Shown here: positions 44,508 to 56,535 of the stretch, piece after piece
Layout of the letters: each line of letters opens with the position of its first letter
Numbering within the stretch: the stretch's first letter is position 1
NCBI GenBank assembly: GCA_932521025.1
Contig: OW051470.1
Span: 6,248,501-6,312,500 of the forward strand
DNA from: Oscheius onirici
Lineage: Eukaryota > Nematoda > Chromadorea > Rhabditida > Rhabditidae
Direction of reading: 5' to 3'
Length of the DNA stretch: 64,000 bases
Made by a program: the position numbers and the translations under genes
The notes under the pieces: model-generated
Databases searched by the model: none
What the model saw: the letters and a program-made list of their open reading frames with translations, nothing else
Told to the model about the DNA's origin: nothing

Positions 44508-47375
44508 ATGTCAGAACAATTTTCCGATGACGGCTGGAGCGAGCCGATCGTCCAGCCAGGTAAATACGCCATTGCATCTGTTGTATATTTCTAATATTTC
44601 AGGCGATGTTTTGCAACCTGATGAGCATGTCCAGCATCCGTGCGACAAGTCCAGCATGCATAGCCACGCAACTGCTAGAAGCATCATTGGAGGATTGCGC
44701 ATAACTGTTGATACGGATTCCGAAGCTGAAGAGGAACGACGCTCCACTCCTATTTATTCTAGTCGATCCATCAAGGCTATTCCGACAAAAAGACACATGT
44801 ATCCACTTCGTTCCGCTTTTGGAGGTATACGAATGGACTCGGAAGACGAAGACAATGCCATGCCTTCTCGAAGAATTCTTTATAAACGTCCAAACTCAAA
44901 TTTGATAGGTAAAGTCATTCACATTTGTTACCTATTTACTAAAATTTCAGATTTATCCCAAAGCACCAACTCGGTTCTCACGAGCAGACCCGTTACCCCA
45001 TCGGCTCCTCCTCTTGATGATAGCTTTTCGGCCAACTTCGGCTTGAGTAACTCCACCGAGCCTCTGCCTGCTCCCAGTGGTAGTTACTTTTTACGTGATT
45101 GTTGATCAACATTTGTTTTCTTCTTTACAATATCCTCATCAAGGTTCTTTAGTGCTCAACACTTTCGACCCTACGACTTCATCGAGCAACTTCAGCATCA
45201 GCCATGGAACCAATGTTACGAAATCGACCACTTCTCTTTCTTCTCTCAAAGGAATAGCTGGAAAACCTCGATTGGAGCCGGATGTTAGGCCTTCTGCTCC
45301 TACAGGTACTTTTGTACCCCGTTTGCCCAAAGTTTGCGTTTCAGAAATGTCGAACTCTATTCAAGGATTCAACGAAGCTCGCGCATCTCTAACTCCTAAT
45401 CCCGTCACTACAAACCTCAATGGTTTTCCTTCCAACCAGTTCACATTCCGAACTGACGCTCCTACTGGATCTGGAGGATTTGGGCCACGTCCGCAGCAGA
45501 ACAATGTAGCCCCTTCTCCGCAGAAAAATGAACAAAGCCCGGCTAACAACATTGGTTTTGGCGAATCGGGTATGCGTAAACACATTATTTGAATATTTTT
45601 TCCCAGTGAGATCGGCAGCCTATTCGAGCCGTGTAAAAGACGAAACGCGCCGAGGCCCTTCTACCTTCATTCCACCTGAAGAAAGCGTTCAGTCGCTTTT
45701 TAGTCGAACTAAGGTCGTAGGCGAGAGGTTCAAGGAGTTCTTTGAGACGAAAGTAGATGTCACTCGCCAGGGTATGGAAAATTTGAATGGAACAGTGGCA
45801 ATGACGTTAGTTGCTTCCAATTTTTTTGAGCTTGTGGCGTTAAGGACATTTGACAACATCCATTTGACGGAGCGCATTCGCCAAAACATAAACAGATGCC
45901 AATATGTGCGTCCAACTCCTGTGCAGCAAAACACTATGCCTCTCATTACTCAAGGTGCCGACGTATTGAGCTGTGCTCTAACCGGCTGTGGAAAAACTGT
46001 AAAAAAATAACATATTCTTCAAATATTTTTTGTTCAGGCTGCCTATCTGCTGCCGATTATGAGCAAGTTGGTGGAACAGAGGCACCTGGCAGATGCTAGC
46101 GATCTTACCTGCTATCCTCGCTGTCTCGTTATAGTTCCCACTCGCGAATTGGCTGTTCAAATCCACTCAGAAGCCAAAAAATTCGCCGACGGCATTCCTG
46201 GACTTGTAATTAAATCTGTCTATGGAGGAACTTCAGTGGACTATTCTAAGCGAGAGTTGAGCAAGGTACGCCATCTTTTTTCAGACTACTTTCGGTTCAG
46301 GGAGTCACTATTGTTATCGCAACTATTGGGCGCCTTCTTCACTTCGTGGATGACGGAATCATTTCATATGAGAAGCTGAAATATCTAGTTTTGGACGAAG
46401 CTGATCGAATGCTCGACGAAGGATTCAAGGAGCAAATTATTGAGAAAATTGCCGGACACGAATCAATGCCTTCTAAAGAGAAGCGACAAACACTCATGTT
46501 TAGGTACTGCTGTATTTTTCTATTTTTCATAGGTTTTCAGTGCCACATTCCCTCCGGAAGTTCAGAAAATTGCCTTCGAACTGCTACGATCGAATTACGT
46601 CATGGTAGATTCTTTGTTTACCCACAATTCTTTTGGTTTAAGGTCACTGTTGATAAAGTAGGTATCGCTAATCGCTGCGTCGAGCAGAAGTTTATTCACA
46701 CCGCCACCAATGAAAAGATGGACAAGTTGAAAGGAATATTGAACATCGAGAACTATGAGGTCGACGATGGTATCATATTTGGTTTATTCGCCTTATATCG
46801 TCTTCAGATGCTGCCATTTTCAAGAAGAAAACGTTGATTTTCATTAACAAGAAGGACACCGCCAAGTTCTTAGCCGCTTTGTTGTGTGAGCTACGCATCC
46901 CTACAAACGTGCTCACTGGTGAATATCAACAAGACCAGCGAGAATTAGCTCTACGGGAGTTTGAATTTGGACGAAAAGCTGTAGGTTTGATTTCTCACTT
47001 GAGCAAATAATTTGTTCAGGTTCTTATCGCTACCGGTATAGCCGAGCGCGGTCTGGATATTTCCGGAGTAGACATAGTTGTCAATTACGACCTCCCGTCA
47101 GGTATTTTAAGCTGAGAGCTGGTTTTATTTCTGGCTTAGATATTCACACCTACATCCATCGTATCGGAAGAACTGGCCGCATAGGACACCCTGGAAGAGC
47201 AGTTTCTCTATACACGTCGGCAGACAGCCGTCTTGGCTCTGAATTTGCTCGTGTGCTCAGAGAAGTTGGACAAGAAGTTCCCGATTTCCTGGAGTCGGCT
47301 GGATCTTTCACGAATAATGCTCCTCAAATGTTTTCTGCTCCTCAGATGCTCACTGGCCAAGAAGAAACCTGGTAA
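44508..47375 (+). CDS. Vasa/PL10-like DEAD-box RNA helicase
   Basis: Multi-exon gene, in frame to TAA 47373-47375, with AATAAA at 47420-47425. About 350 N-terminal residues are Ser/Asn/Thr/Pro-rich and disordered. They lack the RGG or zinc-knuckle repeats of many germline helicases. The helicase core has the Q motif (YVRPTPVQ), motif I (TGCGKT), Ia (PTRELA), GG, Ib-like TIGRL, II (VLDEADRM), III (SATFPPEVQ), IV (LIFINKK), V (ATGIAERGLDI) and VI (HRIGRTGRIG). The protein ends in ..EETW, resembling the acidic-Trp end of Vasa. These enzymes unwind RNA with ATP and Vasa members act in germ granules. Motif I usually reads SGKT and Ib TPGR, so CGKT and TIGR are unusual. PL10/LAF-1 types are the alternative. 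Confidence 0.93.
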
Positions 47376-47514
47376 AAGTCGTTTTGATGTATTTTTGTGT
47401 ATTTTTCTCTAAAATGTTTAATAAAGACTGCTTTCTGATGTATTCCTATCAAACATATAGCGTCTAAATCGGTTTGACCAAAAGAGTAGCAGCAGCTGGA
47501 AGCTTCACTGTTTC

Positions 47515-48787
47515 TCAGCACATCGTCGCTCCCGGAGCGGCCGGGTCTCCCTGTTCACAAACGACTACTGGATTTACCGTTCCTGTCAGAGTCGAAACCC
47601 ATTGTCCTGAAATCAATTTATTCACATTGTTATAAGCAACGAACCCTGATCATTGCACACTATCAAGCCTGCTGGTAACGTAGCTGTCTGACAGCCAACG
47701 AACAAAAAGTTTGGATCGTCCTAAAATTTTCGTTTGCTTTGAATCGAGAGGGCACACCTGGAAGCTCATACTAACTTCGAAGCTTCCTCCTTGAGAGATG
47801 CAAGTGAGCGTAGGAACTATACACTGGCCCACTAAAAATGCTCTTCTCTAGAATTTAGAATATTCCTGTCACCTAGAAACGTATAGAGACCCAGTGCTTC
47901 TACAGTATCGGGGGTAGTTGGTGCGCCAGTTGTTAGTAGTGTTTCATCACAAGTTAAACAGCTTCCAGCCGTGGTTATGGTGGTAGATGTAATCGAAGTT
48001 GTGGAAGTGGTAGATGTTGACGTGATCGAGGTTGTAGATGATCTGAACCATCTGTGAAGTTCCGATAGGAGCGAACAGGTAGTGAGAGTGCGCGCACTTT
48101 TTGAGGAGAGTTCAAAAAGGGACAAGTGAAATTACCGAAACACTTAACCCATCTAAACCATTAAAAAGATATGGTGTCTGACTCTATGACTCTGTGTTTG
48201 TTTATTCGAGGCCGCGAGTTTTTGAACTTGGAGTAATATCAGATTCTCCTTTATGATGTGGTAGATGGACAACTTGAAAGAGGTCAAAGAAGGACCGATT
48301 TCCTGCTTGGCAAAGCTTCAGAAAGCGGTAAAGAGCAGACAGACAAGTCTGTCGGTACGACGTCGCCAGGCCACGAAGACGTCTGGTTTGATTTATTTCC
48401 GTGTTCGCTTAAAAGTAAAATGGGGACTGTCAAGAGACCCACTACAATATCTTACTAGGTATTCCGAAACATTACGGTAATTCAAACTTGTAGATGATCA
48501 AAACTTTCTAATCAATCCAACTTCCTGCGTCTGGGATAGTTGGAGAATCTTCCGACACCAGTCTTAATGTAGACAAAAAAACATTACGTCGTTGATGTCG
48601 TAGTGGGCGTAGTTGTGGTTGTGGTCGAAGTCGAGGACGTTGTGGTATCGGTCAGATCAGGAGAGACTACACTAAATACTCTCATATCTACCAGTCGCTC
48701 CCAAATATACCTCGAAGTAGAAACACACGCTTGGCCGACTGATCCAATGCCGAAAAGTAAGAGTTGTAGCCAGATTGAACGAGACAT
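47515..48787 (-). CDS. Secreted threonine-rich C6-domain protein
   Basis: Exons are 48599-48787 (approximate inner end), 47873-48042, 47758-47831, 47645-47720 and 47515-47606, joining in frame. The protein starts MSRSIWLQLLLFGIGSVGQAC, a signal peptide. A Thr/Ser-rich stretch follows, likely O-glycosylated (TTTSSTSTTTTTTPTTT). A Cys-containing domain then begins CLTCDETLL, continues through QCIVPTLTCISQGG, VGCQTATLPAGLIVCND, and ends PGATMC. This matches the nematode C6-type domain found behind mucin-like stretches. A 39-bp segment in the first exon (about 48682-48720) has GT-AG ends and a length divisible by three, so it may be a retained or alternative intron. It is a paralogue of the gene at 52263-54250. 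Confidence 0.85.
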
Positions 48788-48922
48788 AGACAGGTAATAG
48801 ATGACCCCGTTACAGGGATGCTGACGCGAACTAAAGAGGCGCATGAGGACACAAGTGGCGTTCGGGAGATGTAGTCTGACTATCGCGAGATATCGGCTTA
48901 ATAACGAAAAGGGAAAGACAGT

Positions 48923-50318
48923 TTATTGGTGAGATTTGTTATCTTTAGTGTGTTCGAAGTAGATGTACGAGAAGGTGTCCTAAGCATGAATTATCCAGTT
49001 TACTCGAAAGAAAAACTTACACTTTTTGAATTGAAGAGAGCGTATCTGCAACCTTTGTGCCTTTTGTGAATATCCCGAATCTCTACGTCCAGCTCCTTCA
49101 GACGAGAAGACAACTCTTTGAAATTTACATTTCTGCATCTCTTCAAATGACAAATAGTCTCCGGGAACCATACTTCTGTTCTTTCGCGAGTCAATTTTCT
49201 CTAGAAATAAGTGGGTCATAAAAATTAGAAAGAAACACCTGAGCAAAGAGACAGATGATCGGGGTTGTGACCAGACAACTTTCCAGATGAAGAGACGGAT
49301 AGTTCTCCATGTCCATGAGACTTTTCAACGACTCCTCTCCGATCGCCAGCGTTGAACACTTTTCCACAAACTTGATATCTTCGATCCGAATCGATTTGAG
49401 TTTTGAGGCATCGAACTGAGCTATGTGAGCATCAGTCAGACTGTCTTGTCTCATTCCGTAACATCCTATCACATCCAGACATTCGACCTTTTTGGCCATC
49501 GGAGCCAGAAGTCTGTGAAGTGTCAGCGAATTGGCTTCCAAAAAGTTGATGCGATTGAAAATCAGTCGGTTGATGACGTCACATTGGTTCAATTGGAGTC
49601 GAAGGAAATCAACGAGAGAGTCGGTAAGAGTCAAGTTCTGCAGAAGATAAAATATTTTTCTGCAGAAGTTACCTCGAAGACTATTCTTTCGGGAGAGAGC
49701 TGACGGAAACAGAAACCCATATAAGTTGGCTGTTTGACCTGAGACCAGGGAACAGTCAACGTTCGACAATACTGTTTCTCGTAACTGACTCGGCGTAACA
49801 CCAGCCCCTTTTTCGTTGTACTGATGACGAGACGAGAGGTCTGAATCCTGTCAGTTTATTTGGAGAAGTAGCGCTTACCTCAATCTTTGGCATATTCCTG
49901 AACTCGAGGATTTCTTCAGACATTTGAGACCATCTGCGACAAACTCTTCTGCATTGAACAACCGTTTTGTTGTCCAAATGAGACAGAATTTGGTAGAGAA
50001 TCTCATTGGGAACCCTCTGAAAGTGTTTTGACTTGACTTTTGAAAAAGTCTTACCTCAATCTGATCTTCTGTCACAGAGTTCAAATCGACTACTTTCTTT
50101 TTGGAGAGGATCCAACTGGTCAAAGACTTCCATGTCAACTGGAGTCGACTTTCTCCATTCGCTCCAAACTTCTTCTCCAATCTTAACTGACTAAATAACA
50201 CAAAGAAATGAATGAATTAGACTCACACGGAGCCTCTATATTCCTTGCGAAAATCGTGCTCACTTTTAGTTATCGTCGGATAGCTGTGTTTTCTTTTGAG
50301 CATTGAATCTACTCCCAT
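48923..50318 (-). CDS. Nematode F-box protein, 389 aa
   Basis: Seven exons: 50227-50318, 50055-50190, 49879-50016, 49673-49840, 49239-49637, 49021-49200 and 48923-48979, totalling 1170 bp without a frame conflict. After about 75 residues the F-box reads RVPNEILYQILSHLDNKTVV, then CRRVCRRWSQMSE, the usual Skp1-binding motif. The long fifth exon (NRLIFNRINFLEAN, VECLDVIGCYG, LKSIRIEDIKF) has the irregular Leu/Ile-rich spacing of the substrate-side domain seen in the large nematode F-box families. The product would be a substrate receptor in an SCF ubiquitin ligase. The target is not predictable. It sits between two C6 paralogues. Confidence 0.9.
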
Positions 50319-51569
50319 TGTAAACTCGTACGAAAATAACTGAAAAATGGGGTTTGAGGTAGGAAGAAGCGAAAGATGAAAGGACATTTCTGCAATACAC
50401 AGACCGAATACTGGAACGGCGACAACATCGAGACCAACCCCCTGCTGCTGCTACGTAGTACTTTGAGCCCTTCACGTGGACAACACGTGTCCGTCTGTCT
50501 GGAGAAGCCCCTTCTCTTCAAAAAGACGAATTGTGCTCTTATCGGTGTTGAAAACTATGTTGAGACATTGTAAAGAATTGTAGGCAAACACTGAGAAGAA
50601 CTAAAGAAAGTTCGTAATATAATCAAACGGGTCATGTTGGTGTCAACACTGGGCAGCTGGTCAACAAGGATAACGGGTCTAGGCTGGGCAAAATGACTGT
50701 TCAGCAGCCTTGCTTGTTTGTGAGAGCACTGGTCAACAACTATTTATCTCTGACGGGATTCACTTCCAAAGAGGTGTAAAACATCGAAAAATAAGGGAGA
50801 GCAATTACTTCAACAAGGTTAGCAATGTCCTTATCAAGACTAGAAGTAGAGATGTCCTTTCTGTTGCGACTTTCCTTAGCTCATTCCGCCCAACAATCCT
50901 TTACCCGTCTGGAAGTTGTCATTTTGGATTTACCCAGAGTCAGCAATGTTCCTTGTTTTCTTCCAAAGATTTCAAGGTTCTTTCCAGCATCAGTATAAAC
51001 TGGGAGAGTGTTACTGTAAGACCGACAGGAGTTTTCTCCAATAGTCCCTGTTTCTTCTCTACTGTTCGAAAGCGTTTACTGGTCTAGAGGCCTGAAGTTG
51101 ATATACGCCACAATGCTATTCTCGACTCATCTTTTTCGTGATGTTGATGTTTAATTGGATGCAGTTCCGGAAATTAGTGCGCTCACCCGAATTTACATTT
51201 ACAAGATCATTGCCCGCTTCGAAAAAAGAAACTTTAAACTTTAGTTAAAGCTAATCGCCGCGAACTTTTTTTGTTTCGAAGTCGAAATGAATCCCTGACG
51301 GAACAGTCTCTAATGATTCAGGAAAACGGCTGCAGATAGCTGGACAAAGAGGAAAGGAGCGCCGAGTTTGATTAGCTCTCTTGAGCGAGAAACGAAAACG
51401 GATAAACGGGATTCGGAACAGCTTTCCCCTTGTTCTTCAAAGGAAGCTCGTCGACAGCTGCTTTTCTTTCGTTGGAGTTTGTTTTTGTTTTTCACCGTCT
51501 CTGTATTAGTTGGAAGAGAATCTGAACAACTTTTGAGAACAAGATTGGCAACGCCCTTCCAGGGCTAAA
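50319..51569. other. Intergenic region, no supported gene
   Basis: Frames at 50376-50573 and 50710-51087 have no splice partners or motifs. A GGGTCTAGGCTGGGC sequence near 50673 resembles the end of the 42978-44267 element. Confidence 0.45.
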
Positions 51570-51960
51570 GTAGAAGTTCATGACTTCGCTCTGTCACGGA
51601 GCCCTAGTCGTGGTTTCCTTTTCAATCCTCCTTTTTTACTCTCCTCCAGTCACACTCCCTGACCCTCCAAAGAAACTACCAAAATTCGAACCCGCTCCCT
51701 CCCAAGCCCTATTTCAAAATGTAGGACCTGGAGTTCCTAGCTTTAATGAGGCTCAGTCCTACTGTCCCTCCCCTTTTCCCCTTGCCACTCTGCTTCAGTC
51801 ACCCCTGTCCCTCCAAAAAACTATCAAACTCATAAGAACCCTTCGCGCACTTGCTTTTCCTGTCGCGACTTGTTAAAAACTAATTTGCGCACAAAGCTCC
51901 CCTCCTTATCCTCAATTAGAGCTTCAGTCACACACACAGACGCGAGAGCATTTTTAAGTA
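51570..51960 (+). repeat. Dispersed repeat, copy 1 (second at 55025-55420)
   Basis: About 390 bp that aligns along its length with 55025-55420: TTCATGACTTCG, TCGTGGTTTCC, ACTCTCCTCCAGTCAC, CTGACCCTCCAAA and ATCCTCAATTA occur in the same order. The open frame at 51580-51876 is not kept in the other copy (indels, stops), so it is not treated as a gene. Confidence 0.8.
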
Positions 51961-52262
51961 GATCATTATGAGATAGACTTATTGTTAGTAGAGCAGCTGT
52001 TCAGATGAAAGATCAAAAAGTTTCTGTGCACGGCTGTGGTTAAGCGAATGAAAGAGAACTTTTGAGTCCCTTCCTCAAACCAACAAGATTTCATACACTC
52101 CTTCTCTTTCCCGACCAAATTTGCCGCTAACTGTAACAAGCCTCAAGTTCATTCGTCAGATCTATCGGTATCCGCAATCGTCGAAATCGCGAGAACGAGG
52201 CGACGAAAAAGAGGCGCACTATAAGAGGTAGCTGTGAAGGGAATACGGGCCGACCAGTTTCC
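51961..52262. promoter_or_regulatory. Upstream region of the second C6 gene
   Basis: A TATA-like CTATAAGAG at about 52219-52227 lies some 40 bp before the ATG at 52263. No other feature is supported. Confidence 0.4.
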
Positions 52263-54250
52263 ATGTTTCCAACTCTCATCATCTGGCTGTTGGTCCCACC
52301 ATTGTCCAATGGTTGTGCTGCTACTGACAAGTCAGTCTCTTTCAATTCGAATCAATAGAGTCTTTTTGAAGTACTGCAACTGCCACCACGACCACCTCAA
52401 CTACGTAAGTTTAGAAACTAGGGAAAAGAGTGTATCCACGTGGCAATCAAAATGGGGATGGGGTTAGGAAAGAGTAAAATATGAAAGTGTAACAGAGAAC
52501 CGACGACTACAACGTCGTCGACATCGACTACCACCGTGTGAGTTAAAGAGAATGCATGAGAGTGAAGAGACTTCCAGAACACCTACTAGCACATCAACTT
52601 CCACTTCAACATCTACGTCCACATCAACGTGAGTCTAATTGGTCAGATAGGCACTCCTTTTTGTAATGTGATAAGAACCTAATATAAGTATTTGACCATC
52701 CTGTTATTATTAGGTGACAATGCAAAGAGACTGAACTAACTCATCTAAACTATGTAAAGCGCAATGGTGTCTGTGATGGACTGTTTGGATGTGTTTGTCC
52801 GGGATCTCAAATGGTCGCGACAAGTCGGAAATTGTCAAGATCAGATAATTAGTTTTGAACTTGTGAGAACGTGAGAACGAGGTAGTCATGATAAGTTAGA
52901 TTTTATCAAAGGATTAGTTGATTTGGAAAGGAATCTAAAACTTGGATAGACTTTACTCCATACTTCTGAGCCAGGGCAGCGACTGCCGTCGAAGACGGCT
53001 GGTAGAGTAGAAAGTAGAACTATCATATATACAAAGTATGCATCACAGTACATCTACCTCTACCACCACTCCAACTACCACAACTACTCCCACACCAACG
53101 ACCACTAGCGCTACGACGACTACTACTCCTACTACCACAACAACCACCACTCCGACCACAACCACCACAACTACTCCTATCACAACAACCACGAGTACGA
53201 CGACGACTACAACAACAACCACCACTCCCACAACAACTACTACGACGTTAGTTTGTGATTTTCCATTGTCGAATAGAATTCTTCAGAACACCCACAACAA
53301 CCACGACGACGTGAGTTGAACAGAATGGGTTAAACTAACTTGAAGCATGCCACGTGGATAGAATGTTCACGATATTATCACAACTGTTTTAGAACAACTC
53401 CCACGACCACAACGACCACACCTACCACCACTACAACCACGTTGGTTTGTCTTCTTTTCATTAGTTTTTGGTTCAGAACACCGACCACGACGACTACTAC
53501 CAGTACGACGACTACGTGAGTTTAGGAAGCATGTGAATGAGATTGAGTTTTAAATGGGTGCATGCCACGTGGATTCAGTGATTGAGGTCTTAAATTGGAG
53601 TTTTTAGAACAACTCCAACAACTACAACCACGACTCCCACTACAACAACAACTACCAGTACTACGACCACGACGTCAGTTCCATCTCTTTTTTTAACCTT
53701 TTCTATAAATTCATTTCGTTCTCGTAAACAAACAAACAAGTTAACAGGAAACAGAGTTGCGATTCAGAACTCCAACAACGACCACAACAACAACTACTCC
53801 GACCACAACGACTACAACGACTGCTGGATGTAGTTCCTTTTCCTTCTCCCTTCCTAAATCTTTTCAGCTTGTTCGTCTTGCACTATTGACATGCTGTCAC
53901 CAGGGATGACTACCAGTCCTAACAGTAGAGACGGAATGGTCGTCTATGCTCCCGTAACTGATACAGCGACGGGATGTGTTTCGGCCGATGCTACTTGTAC
54001 CAGTGTCCAAGGCCGTTGGCCCTTGACTCTCTCATTATCGGTATTTTAGTCGATACAGCCGCAATTTCAATCGAAATTCCAGGAAAATCAAGCACTACTT
54101 CTTGGAGGAGGCTGTGCCACAGCCAATCTGCCACCAAACATTATTATTTGTCAAGCTGGCGTCTGGATTTCTACGATTACAAACAATCCAGATCCGATGG
54201 TCGTGTGTTCCCAGTCTGATCCGGCGAATCCAGCAAATATTATGTGTTAA
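52263..54250 (+). CDS. Secreted threonine-rich C6-domain protein with an array of short Thr exons, 324 aa
   Basis: Twelve exons: 52263-52330, 52372-52404, 52496-52537, 52578-52628, 53049-53246, 53287-53310, 53393-53440, 53477-53515, 53608-53673, 53768-53832, 53868-54040 and 54083-54250. They sum to 975 bp. The first exon is a signal peptide (MFPTLIIWLLVPPLSNGC). Exons 2-9 encode almost only Thr with Ser and Pro, and each starts and ends in the same codon phase (phase 2), so any one can be gained, lost or skipped without a frameshift. The end is the C6 domain: CSSCTIDMLS, CVSADATC, GGGCATANLPPNIIIC and DPANPANIMC. Such proteins are probably O-glycosylated surface or matrix proteins. It is paralogous to 47515-48787. 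Confidence 0.9.
52736..52856 (+). repeat. Dispersed repeat in the long intron of the C6 gene
   Basis: Contains CATCTAAACTATGTAAAGCG, AATGGTGTCTG, TTTGTCCGGGA, CAAATGGTCGCGACAAGTC and GAAATTGTCAAGAT, repeated at 63871-64000 and partly at about 48138-48215. Confidence 0.75.
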
Positions 54251-54709
54251 TAATTGCACGGGTTTCTTGTTTTTAATAAATCTGTTATGCGAAAAGTTCC
54301 CGCCACTCCATTACTTCGACGAGGGCCACTTGGTCGCACTTAGCAGGTCGCTTTAAGGATTTCGGTATGTTCAAGGCCAGTTTCTAAAGGGTCAGTCCCT
54401 GGATTATAGCTGTTTAACTGTTTATTTGGTATTCAAGGTAGTTAACCTGACCGAGATCACATCCGAAGAGTAGAGGGGTCTTGGAGTGATGATGAGCGCG
54501 TTGAATGATCAGGGTTGCTCAAGCTACGGGATCCGCTGGACAGGCTAGGCTGGCGAGAGATGCCAGGGTAGACTACCTTCGTGTACTACCACCCGGGATT
54601 GAACTTGCGCTCGCTTTCTTCATAGACTGTCATCCTATCCACTTGACTATATTGGATTGAAGCAATCTGTATTAAGTGAAAATGGAATGCAATAAGTGAG
54701 AAAATGAGT
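54251..54709. other. Intergenic spacer with a weak tRNA-like sequence
   Basis: Between convergent genes. On the minus strand about 54590-54660 holds TATAGTCAAGTGGATA and AAGTTCAATCC, resembling A and B boxes, without good stems. Nothing else is supported. Confidence 0.4.
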
Positions 54710-56294
54710 CTATTTGGCTGCCTTCTCGGCTCGTTGTTTCTTCCACGAGGATCCGTCCAAGTTCATCCATTCGAGCCAGTCGTCACAGATCGTTCGTCTA
54801 TCCTGAAATAACGAAATCTTAAGAAGCAAGAAGTTATACAAACCTGATCGTAAACAACTCCGCTGAGTGCCATCAAAGCTTTGTCGTCTTTGATACAGAA
54901 AGTATTGGCGAGATACGCATCAATTTCTGCTAGAAGACCGAGAAACTCTCCGTTTTTGTTGAATTTGAGGAAACGTCCAGCTTTATCCATTGCAACAAAG
55001 TCTTCTCCGTGCCTGAAGAGAAAAAATTCATGACTTCGTTCTGTTATGGAGTCATAGTCGTGGTTTCCCTTTCATTCCTCCTTTATTACTCTCCTCCAGT
55101 CACTCTCCCTGACCCTCCAAAAAAAAAAACTACCGAAAATATTTTTGAAACCACTCCCTCCCAAGCCTAATTTCAAAATGTAGGATCTGAACGGGTCGCC
55201 TGGCCCGTTCCTAGCTTTAGTCAGTCTCAGTTCTACTACCCCTCTCCTTTTTCCCTTGTCAGTATTCCAGTCACACTTTTCCAAAGAAACTACCTAAGAA
55301 TGAGTCGTTAGAAAGAGCTAGAGTAATTGCTTTTCTTGTCTAGACTTATTGATCCCTTGGTGTTATCCTCAATTAAAGCTTCCGCCATGCACAGAGACTT
55401 GGGAGCAATTTAAAGTGGATTAAAGACACTTGTCTTACTTGACGAGTGCTCTTGGAAAGTATATTTTTCCTTCGTCTTTTCCGGCCGAACTGAATGATTT
55501 CTTGATTTTGCCGTCAGTTGCATCGATATACACTAGTCGCTGTCTAAAAAGTTGAGTATGTAACCGAATTCAATCGACCTACTTTGAATACATTTGAACG
55601 GGTCGTTCAGCTACAGAGGCGACAAGAGTGTCTTCGTCGAGAACACAAAGAGATTGGAAAGCTTCTCCCTCGATTGTTATCAGAGGATCCCAGCCGATTG
55701 GAGCGTCGAAAGATGTTCTTAAAATGATTTTGAAGAGTAACAAAATAAATTACTTGATAATAACTGAGGCGTTTCCTTCCGGATGTTTGCTGGCATAAAG
55801 TTCACCGGCCGGACTGACAACCAGGGAAAATACTATAATTTTGCTATAAATTTATCACAAAAAGCAACTGACTCAATCCATCGAAGAAAGACTCATGCTT
55901 CATCTCTCCATCCAGCGAGAAAAATCTCACTTCTGTCGTTTTCTCTTTGTCTTCTCCACAGGTGTAAATAATCTGAAAAGAATGCTATTGAAAGAAAAAC
56001 AAAGTGACTTACAGTATCGTGGTAGCAGACGACTTGACAGAATGCTGCCATCTTTTTCGGAAATAGGTTTTTTCGCTCCCAAAGAGTTGTCAACTTTTCG
56101 CCATGGAATTTGAACAAGCCGCCCTTCGTCGCAACCTGAAATGAAATGGGGTGGAAAAAAAGTGAACAAACCCAGATATTTCCCTCGTCATCGAAACAGA
56201 TTCCATAGGGAACAGTTGCTCCTCTTGGCGTTAGATGGAGAAACATCTCGTCGAACCGCTGCATATCCGACGTGTCTGACGCTGGCTCCACCAT
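54710..56294 (-). CDS. Beta-propeller (NHL/SMP-30-like) protein, 308 aa
   Basis: Eight exons: 56172-56294, 56013-56135, 55873-55972, 55754-55832, 55583-55717, 55439-55543, 54844-55012 and 54710-54802, totalling 927 bp. The ATG follows CATCTTTCAGAAA. Repeating units such as [59 protein letters not shown] and [15 protein letters not shown] have the spacing of NHL or strictosidine-synthase-like propeller blades. There is no signal peptide, and no RING or B-box. The C-terminus is short and basic. The sixth intron (55013-55438) is over ten times longer than the rest because it contains a copy of the repeat at 51570-51960. Function is unknown; an SMP-30-like enzyme is an alternative. Confidence 0.75.
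55025..55420 (+). repeat. Dispersed repeat, copy 2, inserted in an intron
   Basis: Aligns with 51570-51960. It fills most of the sixth intron of the propeller gene. Clear target duplications were not found. Confidence 0.8.
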
Positions 56295-56535
56295 TTTCTG
56301 AAAGATGCGTTGTTTGTAAACTGTTTCAACGCTTGTTCAGTCACTTTTAGAGATAAAGCAGAAAACTAAAGTGAAAGACAGAAGAGAAACAATGGTAAAC
56401 CAGAGAACGGTCTCAGTTTTTGGTCATTAGTTTAAAGGACTGTCAGGCAGTGAATTTGAATTCTCAATATGCTCATCGTTTGTTTTATCACATTTTTCTC
56501 TCAAGCCTCTCGTCTTTATTACAATTTTCAGCCAA

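Noticed and set aside
51580..51876. 98-codon frame starting with a hydrophobic segment, like a secreted peptide.
   Set aside because: It lies in a dispersed repeat whose second copy (55025-55420) breaks the frame.
53043..53231. Minus-strand poly-Val/Gly frame.
   Set aside because: Antisense shadow of the threonine exons.
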